DNA of 64,000 nucleotides from positions 2,108,001 to 2,172,000 of the forward strand of contig NZ_CP136423.1 of NCBI RefSeq assembly GCF_034356035.1, given 5' to 3'. Below are positions 18,759-27,664 of the stretch, one piece after another. The stretch's first letter is position 1, and each line of letters opens with the position of its first letter. Origin of the DNA: Blautia hydrogenotrophica DSM 10507. GTDB taxonomy: Bacteria > Bacillota > Clostridia > Lachnospirales > Lachnospiraceae. The position numbers were made by a program, and so were the translations under genes. The notes beneath the pieces are model-generated. The model was given only the letters and a program-made list of their open reading frames with translations, made no database searches and was not told the origin of the DNA.

Positions 18759-21700
18759 CTATGCAAGTTCAAAAGGATTTTTACCCGTTTGTTGTCTCAT
18801 CAACTTTGCCTCATCAATTACCAGTTTTGCTAGTTCACGTCTTCCCACTTTCAAAGCAACCTCATACTTATTTCCGCCGCCAGCAGCTTCTTCCCGGACA
18901 ATCCGTCTGATTAAGCTCTCAGGAGCCTCGATATTGTTACCATGTTTCTGATCTCCAAGTACTGCCATAAACTCTTTGTTCGGCGGGATTACTGCTCCTG
19001 ATGCAAGATAAGGGATAGTCGGAACTCTTGGGAACGATGCTTCATAGCCAATCGTCACATCCCCGAACGGTGTAGGTACGTCCCACGGGCCAAACGTAAA
19101 AGCATCTTCGGCACTTGATATTGCATCATTGATAAGTCCAATAGCACCATTAATGATTGATATAATTCCGTTAATTGGTGCTATTGCAATAGATTTCAGG
19201 CCGTTAAATACACCAGCAAATATCTGTTTAACTCCTTCCCAAGCCTGGCGCCAGTTTCCTGAAAATACCCCTTTAACGAATGTAATAATACCGTTAAAAA
19301 CCTGTTTGATAGAGTTCCATATATTTTTCACTTTTTTGAAAAAAGCGTTTAATACATTTCCAAATACCCCAAAACTCTTTGTCCAATCTTTCTCAAATAC
19401 ACCTTGCAAAAAAATATCAAACGGCTTCAATATATTATTTTCTATAAATGTAAATATTGAAAGAATTGCTTTTTGGAATCCTTCCCCAATTTGTTTTAGC
19501 CCTGAAAAAGCTTGTTCCCAGTTACCAGTAAACACGCCAACAATAAAATCTATCAGACCACTTAATATATCCACAATACCGCTTATCACTTCTGCAACCG
19601 TTCCGAAAAAATCCAAGACAGTAGTTCCTAAAAATTCAATAATCGGCGCTATGATCGGAACAATATTTTCAATAATCCATGAAATGAACGGAACCAATAA
19701 TTCTTCCCATAATAGTTTTAAGACATCAATTATCTTTCCAATCAAATTAAGAATTGAGTTTATTGCTTCTCCTACCGGACCGTTTAACACTTCGTCGAAT
19801 TTAGACGCCAACGAGTCGAGGACTGGAGCTATATATTCATTATAGGTATCAAGAAGTGTACCGGCTATTTCGCTTATTCCGTCCGTAATAGAGTCTATAA
19901 ATGGCTTTATATGCTCATCATAAACTTCCATTACCTTATCAATTACACTTTGCAAAAAATTCTGAATGGATTGGGTTACTGCCTGTATAGGCTCTATTGT
20001 TTCAAGTAATGCTGTCTTTATTTTTTCTTTATTTTCAACAAGGGGCTGAACAATTAAATTCAGTAAATCACGGCCGAATTTTGCAAAAAGTTCATTCACT
20101 CCCATAATGACATCTGCAAATATTCCTATTACATTTCCGGTTAAATCTTGAGCCACCTGACTGCCAAATACCGAGGAAAAAATATCAGCTACTGTCTGCG
20201 CTAATATACCACGTAAGTTCATTATCTCTGCGCCAATATCAAACATAGATATCAAATATTTTTTAATTCTATCTACATTTTTAGAAAGATAACTCTCAAT
20301 TCCACCGACTATATTTTCGGCTATTGTCAAGCCTATTTTTGCAAAAGAGCCGACTATTTTACCCCAATTATAAATAAATGAATTTGCAAATTTTTTAGTG
20401 GCAGTCTGTACATCTTTATCGGTAATGATATTTGCAATAATTCTGCCAATAGAAGACAAGTCTTTTTTTAACTCTTCTAATATTGGTTTATAATCCCCAA
20501 GTCCATCCCAAAAGCCTTTTTTAAATAGATCTCCAAGCTCTTTTACTCTTGCAATGATTTTATCTATCAGACTGCTTGTTTCATCTAATACCGTATTCCC
20601 TTTTGCTGCTTCTCCAAAGTCAACACCTGCTCCGACAATTCCACCATTGCCGCTTGCTCCATTCCCTCCGCTCGGAGTTGTCCCTGTTTCTTGGCTCGCA
20701 GTTTCCTTGCTCATCCTATTAATATCGTCAAGTGGTGAGAGATAATCTTCGGCGGCTTCTGTTGCTTCTTGTGTAGCTTCTGCCTGATCTGCTGTTGCGT
20801 TTGCGGAGTCCTCTGTGTTCGATGCCATATTGTTAGATGCATTAGACACGCTATTATATTCGTCTTCCAAACCGGATAAGTCATTTGTTGCGGATTGTAT
20901 GGGCTTTGATTCAGTAGCTTTTTTCCCTGTCAGTAATTCCGTGAAAGATTTAAATGCGTTCGCTGCTGTTGCGATCTTTTCCAAGAAAACATTAATTGAT
21001 TTTATAATTGGGGTAAAAAGATTAATCAATCCCTGTCCGATACTAGCTTTGATAGATTGAAGCTGAAGTTGCATCACACGCATTTGGTTAGCCCACGAAT
21101 CGCTAGTCCTAATAAAGTCTCCTGAAGCTGCTGAAAGCTGTTCTTGCACAAACGCAAATCTAAGGGCAACTTTTTCTTGTTCTGTCATGGCTTGCGTGGT
21201 TTTACCATATCCATTTGCTAATGCATATTGGTCTAAGGCAGCCTGGGTCATTACAACACCCAAATCTTTTAGTGTCTCAGTTTCGCCCGTGAATACAGAT
21301 TTAAGCTTGTAATACGCTTCTTCTTGGCTCAGGTTGTAAAAAGATGCAACATCCCCGGCTAATCCTGTCAATGCGGTAGACATGGAATAAGCTTCTTGTT
21401 CCGTGAATCCAAAGCTTTTTGCCATGGCTCCAAAAGTACCTACATATCGCTTTGCCATCGTCTCTGACAGTCCAAACGACTTTGCTGCATCCTTAGCAAA
21501 TGTATCTACTTTGTCGGACATACTGGTAAACGTCACGTCCACAACATTCTGTACTTCTTGCAAATCAGAACCCAACTCTAGGCATTCTTTCCCAAATTCT
21601 ACAATCTTTCCAACCGCAAAAGCAGTAGCTATTATGCCGCCTATTTTTTTTACAGTGCCAGACAGCCCTTGCATTTGTGATTTTATATTTTTTGTTCCAT

Positions 21701-21761
21701 TTGACACTCCATCTGTATCAATTCGTGTATCAATAATAATAGAGCCATCCGCTTGTGCCAC
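18759..21761 (-). CDS. Tail tape measure protein
   Basis: The 1000-residue protein starts at a GTG preceded by GAGGTGG. The N-terminus (GTKNIKSQMQGLSGTVKKIGGIIATAFAV, here broken at GT/KN) and the following block with MSDKVDTFAKDAAKSFGLSE and LGVVMTQAALDQYALANGYG are typical of the phage-related tape measure family. The central part is a long helical stretch with several hydrophobic segments, and GNWEQAFSGLKQIGEGF-type repeats occur at about 750-880. It sets tail length and helps deliver DNA. At about 1000 residues it predicts a tail of ordinary siphovirus length. Confidence 0.92.
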   Translation of the reverse strand: MAQADGSIIIDTRIDTDGVSNGTKNIKSQMQGLSGTVKKIGGIIATAFAVGKIVEFGKECLELGSDLQEVQNVVDVTFTSMSDKVDTFAKDAAKSFGLSETMAKRYVGTFGAMAKSFGFTEQEAYSMSTALTGLAGDVASFYNLSQEEAYYKLKSVFTGETETLKDLGVVMTQAALDQYALANGYGKTTQAMTEQEKVALRFAFVQEQLSAASGDFIRTSDSWANQMRVMQLQLQSIKASIGQGLINLFTPIIKSINVFLEKIATAANAFKSFTELLTGKKATESKPIQSATNDLSGLEDEYNSVSNASNNMASNTEDSANATADQAEATQEATEAAEDYLSPLDDINRMSKETASQETGTTPSGGNGASGNGGIVGAGVDFGEAAKGNTVLDETSSLIDKIIARVKELGDLFKKGFWDGLGDYKPILEELKKDLSSIGRIIANIITDKDVQTATKKFANSFIYNWGKIVGSFAKIGLTIAENIVGGIESYLSKNVDRIKKYLISMFDIGAEIMNLRGILAQTVADIFSSVFGSQVAQDLTGNVIGIFADVIMGVNELFAKFGRDLLNLIVQPLVENKEKIKTALLETIEPIQAVTQSIQNFLQSVIDKVMEVYDEHIKPFIDSITDGISEIAGTLLDTYNEYIAPVLDSLASKFDEVLNGPVGEAINSILNLIGKIIDVLKLLWEELLVPFISWIIENIVPIIAPIIEFLGTTVLDFFGTVAEVISGIVDILSGLIDFIVGVFTGNWEQAFSGLKQIGEGFQKAILSIFTFIENNILKPFDIFLQGVFEKDWTKSFGVFGNVLNAFFKKVKNIWNSIKQVFNGIITFVKGVFSGNWRQAWEGVKQIFAGVFNGLKSIAIAPINGIISIINGAIGLINDAISSAEDAFTFGPWDVPTPFGDVTIGYEASFPRVPTIPYLASGAVIPPNKEFMAVLGDQKHGNNIEAPESLIRRIVREEAAGGGNKYEVALKVGRRELAKLVIDEAKLMRQQTGKNPFELA

Positions 21762-21831
21762 AATTCCACCTCTTTTCCATGGCTCTGCGACTAGCGACTG
21801 GCTCTAAAATAAAAAAACTACTAGCCAATAT

Positions 21832-22404
21832 TCAATCTTTCTTAATTCCAAACAGTTCCCGAAGTTCTTCTTTCTCTTCTTCGCTCCGTTCATTTTTTTT
21901 CATTTTTAAATCCACTAAGACCTTATTGTCTCTGTAAAATTCTTGTTCCCACTTTTCTAATTTTTTTCCTTTGCTTTTTTTATTTCTTATGTTAATAACT
22001 TGGGAATATAATCCTTCGCCTATTTCCATGTATAGGCTCATAAATGTCCACCAATGCAAGTAGGGTATACTTCTGATCTCTCTTCCAGCAACCTTGTTAA
22101 TTGCAGGAATTAATATAGGAGCGTCTTGATTCCAATCCATTAACTTATGTGCTTTTCTCTTCTTAGAATCTTCAAAACTATAATCTATAAATTCGATAGC
22201 TTTGTCACACGCTTCTCTTAAACAACCAATATGAATTTTATCCTTATAAAATATTTTAAGCATAATCATAGTCTTTTCTTGGTCATTAAACTGAGAATCG
22301 TTATATGCCGACAATATATCTAATATAGCTCTGAAATCACTCCTTATTGCACATTCTTGTCCGTTTATACAAATAGATTGTGGTAAGGACCATACATCAA
22401 TCAT
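21832..22404 (-). CDS. Gp15-family tail assembly chaperone
   Basis: The 190-residue protein matches the bacteriophage Gp15 family: INGQECAIRSDFRAILDIL, a central DWNQDAPILIPAINKVAGREIR, and the strongly conserved LHWWTFMSLYMEIGEGLYSQVI followed by a Lys/Glu-rich tail. Gp15 genes lie directly before the tape measure and, with the preceding gene, act as chaperones that load it. Its start overlaps the preceding gene by 8 bases. Confidence 0.85.
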   Translation of the reverse strand: MIDVWSLPQSICINGQECAIRSDFRAILDILSAYNDSQFNDQEKTMIMLKIFYKDKIHIGCLREACDKAIEFIDYSFEDSKKRKAHKLMDWNQDAPILIPAINKVAGREIRSIPYLHWWTFMSLYMEIGEGLYSQVINIRNKKSKGKKLEKWEQEFYRDNKVLVDLKMKKNERSEEEKEELRELFGIKKD

Positions 22405-22810
22405 CAGAATATTTCCTTGTATATTTTTCCATTGCTTCTTTTACTTTTTTAGAGCGCGCATTTACTTCGGTCCTAATAAACTCATAAATAATATCAAATA
22501 TGTACACTGCATACAAAATGCCTTCGTCTGTTATTGCAAGTGGTGAATTGTACCTGAAAAATGTATCACCTGCACTTTCGCCCAAAAGAAACTGCATTTG
22601 TTTTCTGATTTCCAGATTTACTTTTTCTAGCTCATTAATATCTCCTTTATCACTTATAGAATTGGTTAATTCATTAAGTTTGTCCTGAACTACATTACAT
22701 CTTCTTATAATGTCAGGGTCTGCGGGATTGAAATAAAAGTAACCCATGACATCACCATTATTGTCTTTAACTTCTATTTTTTCCCCTATATTTGCTGTAA
22801 TACTTTTCAT
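22397..22810 (-). CDS. Tail assembly chaperone-like protein (upstream partner of Gp15)
   Basis: ATG at 22810 follows GGGAG and gives 137 residues. The protein has a beta N-terminus (ANIGEKIEVKDNNGDVMGYFYFNP) and helical remainder, as in the first tail-assembly chaperone of siphoviruses (gpG/Gp14 position). It lies between the major tail protein and Gp15. The two reading frames overlap, and I saw no persuasive slippery heptamer. Confidence 0.65.
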   Translation of the reverse strand: MKSITANIGEKIEVKDNNGDVMGYFYFNPADPDIIRRCNVVQDKLNELTNSISDKGDINELEKVNLEIRKQMQFLLGESAGDTFFRYNSPLAITDEGILYAVYIFDIIYEFIRTEVNARSKKVKEAMEKYTRKYSDD

Positions 22811-22878
22811 ATCGTTCTCCCAATGTTCATTAATTTTTATAAAGATAAAGACGTGATATTGCACACGCCTTTAAGTTA

Positions 22879-23433
22879 TTAGACGCCAAGGCCCTCCGTC
22901 TCTTTTTCTAACTTCAGCATAGACGGATCAGGAATTTCACCCTCTGTAAATTCTGGGTTCCCTGTTTTTAACGATGTAGCAGATACATATCCTTTAGTTC
23001 TTGCTCCATCTTCTGATACCTGAAATGGAATATTCAATCCCGCTGTATCCCCACCATAACTTTGCGGTTTAACAATGACTTCCTGCACATACGCCAGATG
23101 ATTTGTGGCCTCCGTATCTTCCACAATAACTTCTAACATAAGAGTTTTACAGGAATCCCCTTTTAAACGATCAAAAGCAATTTCTCTGATTTTCGGGTAA
23201 AGTTTCTTCGCAGGGTCTGCATAAAATGGGTCGGCATCCATTGTCGGCTCATAACCATTATCCTTTGTTTTCGTCTGACCCAGGATGTTTTTCAATGTTT
23301 CCATATCCGGGTTAAGTTCATTAGACATTTCTTCGATGTCATCACCAATAATTTCCCACTCTGCACTTTCAGCAACATTCTTAAAAGATGTATCAAGATA
23401 GTGCGCCAGTGCTTCACGATTTAACTTTGCCAT
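22879..23433 (-). CDS. Major tail (tube) protein
   Basis: The 184-residue protein follows the tail terminator gene and precedes the chaperones, which is the fixed position of the tail tube gene. It has the moderate size and beta-rich pattern of tube proteins (EWEIIGDDIEEMSNELNP, TLMLEVIVEDTEATNHLAYVQ in part, TKGYVSATSLKTGNPEF). ATG follows AGGAAAAG. It should be the most abundant tail component. Confidence 0.78.
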   Translation of the reverse strand: MAKLNREALAHYLDTSFKNVAESAEWEIIGDDIEEMSNELNPDMETLKNILGQTKTKDNGYEPTMDADPFYADPAKKLYPKIREIAFDRLKGDSCKTLMLEVIVEDTEATNHLAYVQEVIVKPQSYGGDTAGLNIPFQVSEDGARTKGYVSATSLKTGNPEFTEGEIPDPSMLKLEKETEGLGV

Positions 23434-23447
23434 GTCTCTTTTCCTTT

Positions 23448-23966
23448 CTATCTGTTCTTGTAAAATATGTTCCTATATTTCAGTGCAAGGCTGATAACCC
23501 AGTCCTGCACGTTTCCCTCTGATATGCTGTCCAGATATGCCGGGGTTTGCCTTGCAATCTCTGTTATTTCCCTGTTCTCTGTCAGCATCGGATAATCTTT
23601 TAGTTTCTTTACTTCTCCATCAATAGTAATCGACTGTTTTTCAAGCCATTTACCGAGATTGTCCAGAAACTCCTTTATATCAATTTTGGAGTTTTGACTG
23701 TCTGCTGATGTTCGGTACACCACATAAAACGGATAGTTACAAAGCTGATTGACCTTTCCAGTAACAGACGTTGTTTCTGTGGCAATTACCGCGCCAGAAA
23801 TGGGATAGAAAGAAATCCCGCTTTCTTCTTCCAAAGTAGAGAACTTTATGCTTTCTCCTTCCAAAAGTCCCGGAAAATCGTTCAGTAAATCCTTAATTGC
23901 GTTTGTTACAACGTCATATCCGTCTATGTCATATCGTTTCGGTTTATTTTTTGCCTCCTCCGGCAA
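23448..23966 (-). CDS. Tail terminator / minor capsid-like completion protein
   Basis: The 172-residue protein starts at a TTG nine bases after GGGAG and overlaps the end of the previous gene by 23 bases. The segment DVVTNAIKDLLNDFPG followed by GISFYPISGAVIA and the helical LDNLGKWLEKQ fits small proteins that cap the tail tube (some annotated as minor capsid protein 3). Its place directly before the tail tube gene supports the call. Confidence 0.62.
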   Translation of the reverse strand: MPEEAKNKPKRYDIDGYDVVTNAIKDLLNDFPGLLEGESIKFSTLEEESGISFYPISGAVIATETTSVTGKVNQLCNYPFYVVYRTSADSQNSKIDIKEFLDNLGKWLEKQSITIDGEVKKLKDYPMLTENREITEIARQTPAYLDSISEGNVQDWVISLALKYRNIFYKNR

Positions 23967-24396
23967 TTCGCTTCACTCCCTTCACCCACGCTTTACCGTG
24001 TGCGTCCTTTGCTGTATCAAACCAATGCGGTGTAGCTTTGGGATTGCTATATGTAAGCGGTCGCTCTGTTACAACTTTCTTCGCCCCTTTTCTCGCCCAC
24101 GGAGAGCCAGTCACGGGGTCAACCATAACTTTTCCCTCATAAAGAAATCTGCCCATAGGCGGAGCTGCTGCAACCACTTTCCCGCTCCCTGCCAGTGCCG
24201 CGCTTTGCAACCGTGTTACATTCACGAAGTTCCCGTCTCTATGCGGCATATACGGCACCATATCGTTCATAATTTGGCTGTCGAGGTAGTATTGTGCTTC
24301 TTGAAACTGTTTTTCAAAACGATTCAGGCTTACATCAACCTTTATATCTCCTTGTACCAAAGAGAAGCCGGGAAAATGAAATGTCTTACTTGCCAT
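23944..24396 (-). CDS. Head-tail joining protein (minor capsid 2 type)
   Basis: ATG at 24396 follows GAGGGAAG, giving 150 residues. The motifs NRFEKQFQEAQYYLDSQIMNDMVPYMPHRDG (written here as one conserved stretch from about residue 25 to 55) and RFLYEGKVMVDPVTGSPWARKG are characteristic of the minor_capsid_2 / HK97-gp10-like group. Such proteins close the head-tail interface. The last codons contain GGAGGAGG. Confidence 0.75.
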   Translation of the reverse strand: MASKTFHFPGFSLVQGDIKVDVSLNRFEKQFQEAQYYLDSQIMNDMVPYMPHRDGNFVNVTRLQSAALAGSGKVVAAAPPMGRFLYEGKVMVDPVTGSPWARKGAKKVVTERPLTYSNPKATPHWFDTAKDAHGKAWVKGVKRIAGGGKK

Positions 24397-24397
24397 A

Positions 24398-24880
24398 TCA
24401 CTTCCCTCCAATCTCAAAATGTGGTATCACCGTATACGGTCCGCCGACTGTGGTTATCAGAAATACATAATCATGCCGCTTGTTGATGTAATCATAAAAG
24501 CCACTGTCCACTCGATTTGCATAGTCAGAATCAAGAATCGGTGTTTCGGCATACTCCCCTTGCATGAAGAAATCCCCAGAAGCAAAGGTAATACTTCCCG
24601 GCAAATCATCATTCGGCTGCTTCTCCCATTCTTTGGGCGACAAGTACGGCTTATCTCCTACCATTACGGTGCCATCACCGCTATGGTATTTAACGTGCAG
24701 ATTCGCCGTGTCCGCGCTGTCCAGCCCTGTCTTTGCTACGTTTGCCGCCTTATCAATAATCAGGTCAACGCCAGAAAGAACATGAGGATACCAGTGTATA
24801 GCTCCGGTCTGGTCTTCATACTTGTTGAAAATCGTTACAGTATCGCTATAAATTGGTATCCCCTCCTTATATGCCTGCAT
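24398..24880 (-). CDS. Head-tail connector (minor capsid 1 type), start uncertain
   Basis: As drawn from ATG 24880 it has 160 residues, but that start overlaps the previous gene and its AAAGGAG is 12 bases away. The family starts at the (M)PIYSDTVTIFN segment. Just before it, AAGGAGGGG at the previous stop codon is ideally placed for initiation at ATA 24859 or ATT 24853. Conserved features are TVTIFNKYE, IHWYPHVLSGVDLIIDKA and the GDGTVMVGDKPYLSPKEW loop. It probably forms the head-tail connector ring with its neighbours. Confidence 0.78.
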   Translation of the reverse strand: MQAYKEGIPIYSDTVTIFNKYEDQTGAIHWYPHVLSGVDLIIDKAANVAKTGLDSADTANLHVKYHSGDGTVMVGDKPYLSPKEWEKQPNDDLPGSITFASGDFFMQGEYAETPILDSDYANRVDSGFYDYINKRHDYVFLITTVGGPYTVIPHFEIGGK

Positions 24881-25343
24881 AGAGCAAGCAAACTCCTTTG
24901 TTATCAACCACTCCGGCAAGATACTCTGTCGCAACCTGCCGCAGTAGTACGTTTTCTACTTTCTTATCCATAGCCGCCTGAAAATAAATATCAGCATTGC
25001 TTCCAGATATTCCCGTAACGTAGGAAATACTTTCAGCGCCGGAAGAAACAGACGAAACCATTTTCCCGGTCATTGTGCCGTCCTCTCTCGTTACCGTTCC
25101 GACGGTCGCCATAGACGCTTTCTTCACTTCGTCAATCTGATACAAGCAATCAGCAACCGCACAGACCGCTTTCTTTACCTTTGTTTGCGCTCGTTCATCA
25201 TCTGGGAGCCCGTCCACAAGACGGTCAAAAGTAATCATGTCTATGCGGTCACTGGCTTTTTCCAAATACCGTTCAAGAGATTCGTCCGGCACAGTATCGC
25301 CATAGTATTTAGTTTTGTAGAACTCTATATCTGCATATGCCAT
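24867..25343 (-). CDS. Head-tail connector / gp6-like adaptor
   Basis: The 158-residue protein has the ADIEFYKTKYYGDTVPDESLERYLEKASDRID N-terminus, here residues 4-35, typical of phage gp6-type adaptors. A helical bundle and a Ser/Thr loop (SSVSSGAESISYVTG) follow. It is the first gene after the capsid and the small decoration-like gene. Its TAA is part of the Shine-Dalgarno sequence of the following gene. Confidence 0.72.
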   Translation of the reverse strand: MAYADIEFYKTKYYGDTVPDESLERYLEKASDRIDMITFDRLVDGLPDDERAQTKVKKAVCAVADCLYQIDEVKKASMATVGTVTREDGTMTGKMVSSVSSGAESISYVTGISGSNADIYFQAAMDKKVENVLLRQVATEYLAGVVDNKGVCLLYAGI

Positions 25344-25354
25344 GCCGGAACCTC

Positions 25355-25714
25355 CTATTTAAAAGTAGATTTCTGGAAATTAAAAGTAACTACTGGTTTG
25401 CCATCTACCTCAACGGCAAACTTATCCGTTTTAGTTACACGGAAAATAATCTCCGGGTCAAATGTCATATTTTCTTTCCCGGGTTGTGCCACTCCATTTT
25501 TCTTGAGCGTCATTTTAGTTCCTGTCTTAGTAAGCTTGAACGGGAAATAATACCCGCTTTGTTCTTCTGGATTGCTGGAAAAGTCCGTATATCCAGTTAC
25601 TTTCTTAAGCGTTCCCGTTACAGTACCATCTTTCAGGACTTTCAAATCATTTCCGACTAAACTTGATACCCGCTTGCCTAACAGGGTCTGACTTTGCGGG
25701 AAAAGCGTCAACAC
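25355..25714 (-). CDS. Small structural protein next to the capsid, hypothetical
   Basis: The 119-residue beta-rich protein (LVGNDLKVLKDGTVTGTLKK, YYFPFKLTKTG, KFAVEVDGKPVVTFNF) lies directly downstream of the capsid gene. That position and size fit a head decoration or stabilising protein. The start is probably the GTG at 25714 or the next TTG; the ribosome binding site is weak, so translation may be coupled to the capsid gene. I recognise no family with confidence. Confidence 0.55.
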   Translation of the reverse strand: MLTLFPQSQTLLGKRVSSLVGNDLKVLKDGTVTGTLKKVTGYTDFSSNPEEQSGYYFPFKLTKTGTKMTLKKNGVAQPGKENMTFDPEIIFRVTKTDKFAVEVDGKPVVTFNFQKSTFK

Positions 25715-25725
25715 GTCAGACCCGA

Positions 25726-26610
25726 TTATTCCCCCGAGTTAATTGTGATAACTGCAATTGCGTCGATGTACTCCGCAAAGAGCGTAAGCCCCATAAGTGC
25801 GTAGGATTCACCTACTGCGTGGCGATAATCTCCGTTTGCGTGGAAACCAATCAAATTTGTTTCTCCGTCAACAGTATACTCAAGACCAAGCTGCTCAAAG
25901 CCGGAATTGCTCGGATCAACATAATACAAAACAATGTTATCAGCCGGTGTAGCAATTACTTTCCCTTCTTCAATTTCACTGGAAAGAATAAGTGTCTGCG
26001 CTCCCATGAAGTTCTGAATGTAGTTGATTCCAAACGCTGTCTGCACAGAAAGTTCTGCCGCTCCAAGATACTTATATGCGTCCAAAGTATTCACGAAAAC
26101 AACAATGTTTGTTGTGTTCCTACGCATTTTTTTAAATTTGTCAATCACTTTTCCGATTGACATAGCAACCGCCATCTGAAAAGTTGTTTCTGTCGAAGTC
26201 AGCGTTCCGGTTTTCAGATATGTATAGAAGCGGTCAAGAATATTTCCCTGAAGCTCATTCAAGAAAGCCTCATCAGTCATCTGGATAGCTGCCTCTGCGC
26301 CTTTATCTGCTACCGCCTCAACAGATACCGCTTTCGCGTATTTTTCAAGCTTAATCTTGTCATACGTTTTTTCCGTTACGGAAGCAAGGGAATACGGAAT
26401 TTCCTCGCCCTCTCCAACATTTCCGTTCTGTAATGTAATGCTTGCACTCTTTGATTTTAATTCTGTGCCGTTTTCCTTTTTAATCGGTCGCATGATACCA
26501 AGAATTTCCCTTAAGGAATCCCAGTTCCGTGCAAATCGTGTTACGAAGTCTACCTCCCGCGCTGTTACGGCGATATTGGCAGACATAGTAAGTCTTTCTT
26601 TTGCCGCCAT
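25726..26610 (-). CDS. Major capsid protein
   Basis: ATG at 26610 follows AAGGAG, giving 294 residues. It follows a scaffold gene and precedes connectors. HK97-like features are the long helix around REVDFVTRFARNWDSLREILG, an E-loop-like SITLQNGNVGEGEEIPYS, and a C-terminal GESYALMGLTLFAEYIDAI. It forms the capsid shell. No protease gene lies beside it, so prohead processing would have to use another route or not occur. Confidence 0.88.
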   Translation of the reverse strand: MAAKERLTMSANIAVTAREVDFVTRFARNWDSLREILGIMRPIKKENGTELKSKSASITLQNGNVGEGEEIPYSLASVTEKTYDKIKLEKYAKAVSVEAVADKGAEAAIQMTDEAFLNELQGNILDRFYTYLKTGTLTSTETTFQMAVAMSIGKVIDKFKKMRRNTTNIVVFVNTLDAYKYLGAAELSVQTAFGINYIQNFMGAQTLILSSEIEEGKVIATPADNIVLYYVDPSNSGFEQLGLEYTVDGETNLIGFHANGDYRHAVGESYALMGLTLFAEYIDAIAVITINSGE

Positions 26611-26611
26611 G

Positions 26612-27247
26612 TTATTCTCCTTTTCCAAATAAATTCAAATTCTGCGCAATAGCAGCTTGCCTTTCGGACGGGTCTTTGATTTTCATAATATCGTCTTTTG
26701 TCATAATTCCCGTTCCTCCGGTACTTCTTCCTGTTCCCGGTGTTGTAAACCGTGCTGCCTGCTGTTTTGCCTTTTCACTTTGTTCATCAACGAACGCCGA
26801 AGCATCTCTTTCTTTAATCTGCCCGATCAGATCAGACAAGCCTAAAATCTTACCGTCTTTCAACTTTAAGCCAGATTCTTTGATTTCTGTCATGACCGCC
26901 TTTTTCGCCGCTTCGCTGGAAAACTTAATGGATTCCATTTCAGTTTTCAATGCGTCAGAAAAATCTCTATCATAAATCTTCTGTTTATAGTCGTTTTCGG
27001 CTGTTTCCGCTTTCTGTTTCCATGTGTCAAGTTCTGCCTGCATGGTTTCCAAGTCCACACCGTCAAACCTTTTCAGCGTTTCTTCGGCTGTTTCTGCCTG
27101 TCCTTTCCACTTGTCGCGGTCAGATTCCACTTTTTCATAGTCCTTTACAGTCTTGTAATTCTCATGGAATACTTTTCTGAAATCCTCGGACTGTTCTTTT
27201 GGTACTTCAAGACCAAACTGTTTCAAGATTGCTTCAATGTTCTGCAT
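26612..27247 (-). CDS. Capsid scaffolding protein (GP20-like)
   Basis: The 211-residue protein is highly charged and coiled-coil rich (KVESDRDKWKGQAETAEETL, KQKAETAENDYKQKIYDRDF), with a Gly/Thr-rich linker and a basic end. This is the pattern of phage minor structural GP20-type scaffolds, which guide capsid assembly and are then lost. ATG follows GGAGG. Its stop is one base before the capsid start codon. Confidence 0.82.
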   Translation of the reverse strand: MQNIEAILKQFGLEVPKEQSEDFRKVFHENYKTVKDYEKVESDRDKWKGQAETAEETLKRFDGVDLETMQAELDTWKQKAETAENDYKQKIYDRDFSDALKTEMESIKFSSEAAKKAVMTEIKESGLKLKDGKILGLSDLIGQIKERDASAFVDEQSEKAKQQAARFTTPGTGRSTGGTGIMTKDDIMKIKDPSERQAAIAQNLNLFGKGE

Positions 27248-27326
27248 ACTTATCCTCCTAAACGTCTACTTATTAACCGCCCGTCAGCGGTAATGGATTC
27301 AGACAGATAAACCTCTGTCAGGGTAA

Positions 27327-27399
27327 TCGGAACACCTAGAATCGAACTAGGGACTTGCTGTGTATAAGACAGGTGCTCTACCAACTGCGCTATGTTCCG
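27327..27399 (-). tRNA. tRNA-Ile(UAU), phage-encoded
   Basis: On the minus strand a perfect 7-bp acceptor (CGGAACA/TGTTCCG), a D-arm with AGTTGGTA loop, a T-arm CCTAG-TTCGATT-CTAGG, and an anticodon loop CTTATAC give anticodon UAU. It reads AUA, and the AT-rich late genes use AUA. The anticodon stem has one C-C mismatch at its outer pair and the D-stem has one G-A pair. CCA is not encoded. Confidence 0.85.
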
Positions 27400-27475
27400 A
27401 AACAGGGTCGGCAGGAGTCGAACCCGCCGTACTATTCCTCCCCCTGTGGGTTTGTTTTACATCTACTGTTATCCC
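27400..27475 (-). other. tRNA-like remnant with good T-arm only
   Basis: Directly upstream of the tRNA, the minus strand has GCGGG-TTCGACT-CCTGC, a good T-arm, followed by CGACCCTG. The 5' part does not form acceptor, D or anticodon arms. It may be a degraded tRNA. Confidence 0.45.
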
Positions 27476-27568
27476 GTCGGATGGTTCTTTGCATTTTTCA
27501 GCATTATTGATAAGCCGGATTGCGCATATCCATTTAAAGCCCGCACCGCAGGCAACACTTATCAAAAT

Positions 27569-27635
27569 GCACACGTCGGGAATTGCGCCCGCTTTTCAAC
27601 CTCCGGCCGGAGCCGTTTCTTTTAAGGACGTGTGC
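27569..27635 (-). other. Structured tRNA-like element, probably a degenerate tRNA
   Basis: A perfect 9-bp closing stem (GCACACGTC/GACGTGTGC) encloses a CTCCGGCCGGAG hairpin and a T-arm-like CGGG-CGCAATT-CCCG. The length (67 nt) and layout resemble a tRNA with a collapsed anticodon arm. No decodable anticodon is visible. Confidence 0.4.
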
Positions 27636-27664
27636 TAAGAAAGGAGGTGTAAGAAAAACAAATA

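Noticed and set aside
22397-22404. Programmed frameshift between the tail chaperone and Gp15 genes
   Set aside because: The genes overlap in the right place for a gpG/gpGT-type shift, but I found no X-XXY-YYZ heptamer in the correct frame, and Gp15 has its own good start.
27327-27399. tRNA as phage attachment site or amber suppressor
   Set aside because: It lies far inside the prophage, away from the direct repeats. Its anticodon is UAU, so it cannot read the TAG in the gene at 46274-46495.
27347-27574. GTG-started frame of 75 codons on the minus strand
   Set aside because: It runs through the tRNA gene and a T-arm-like element, so it is probably not coding. A frameshifted Com-like zinc finger was considered but Cys spacing does not fit in one frame.
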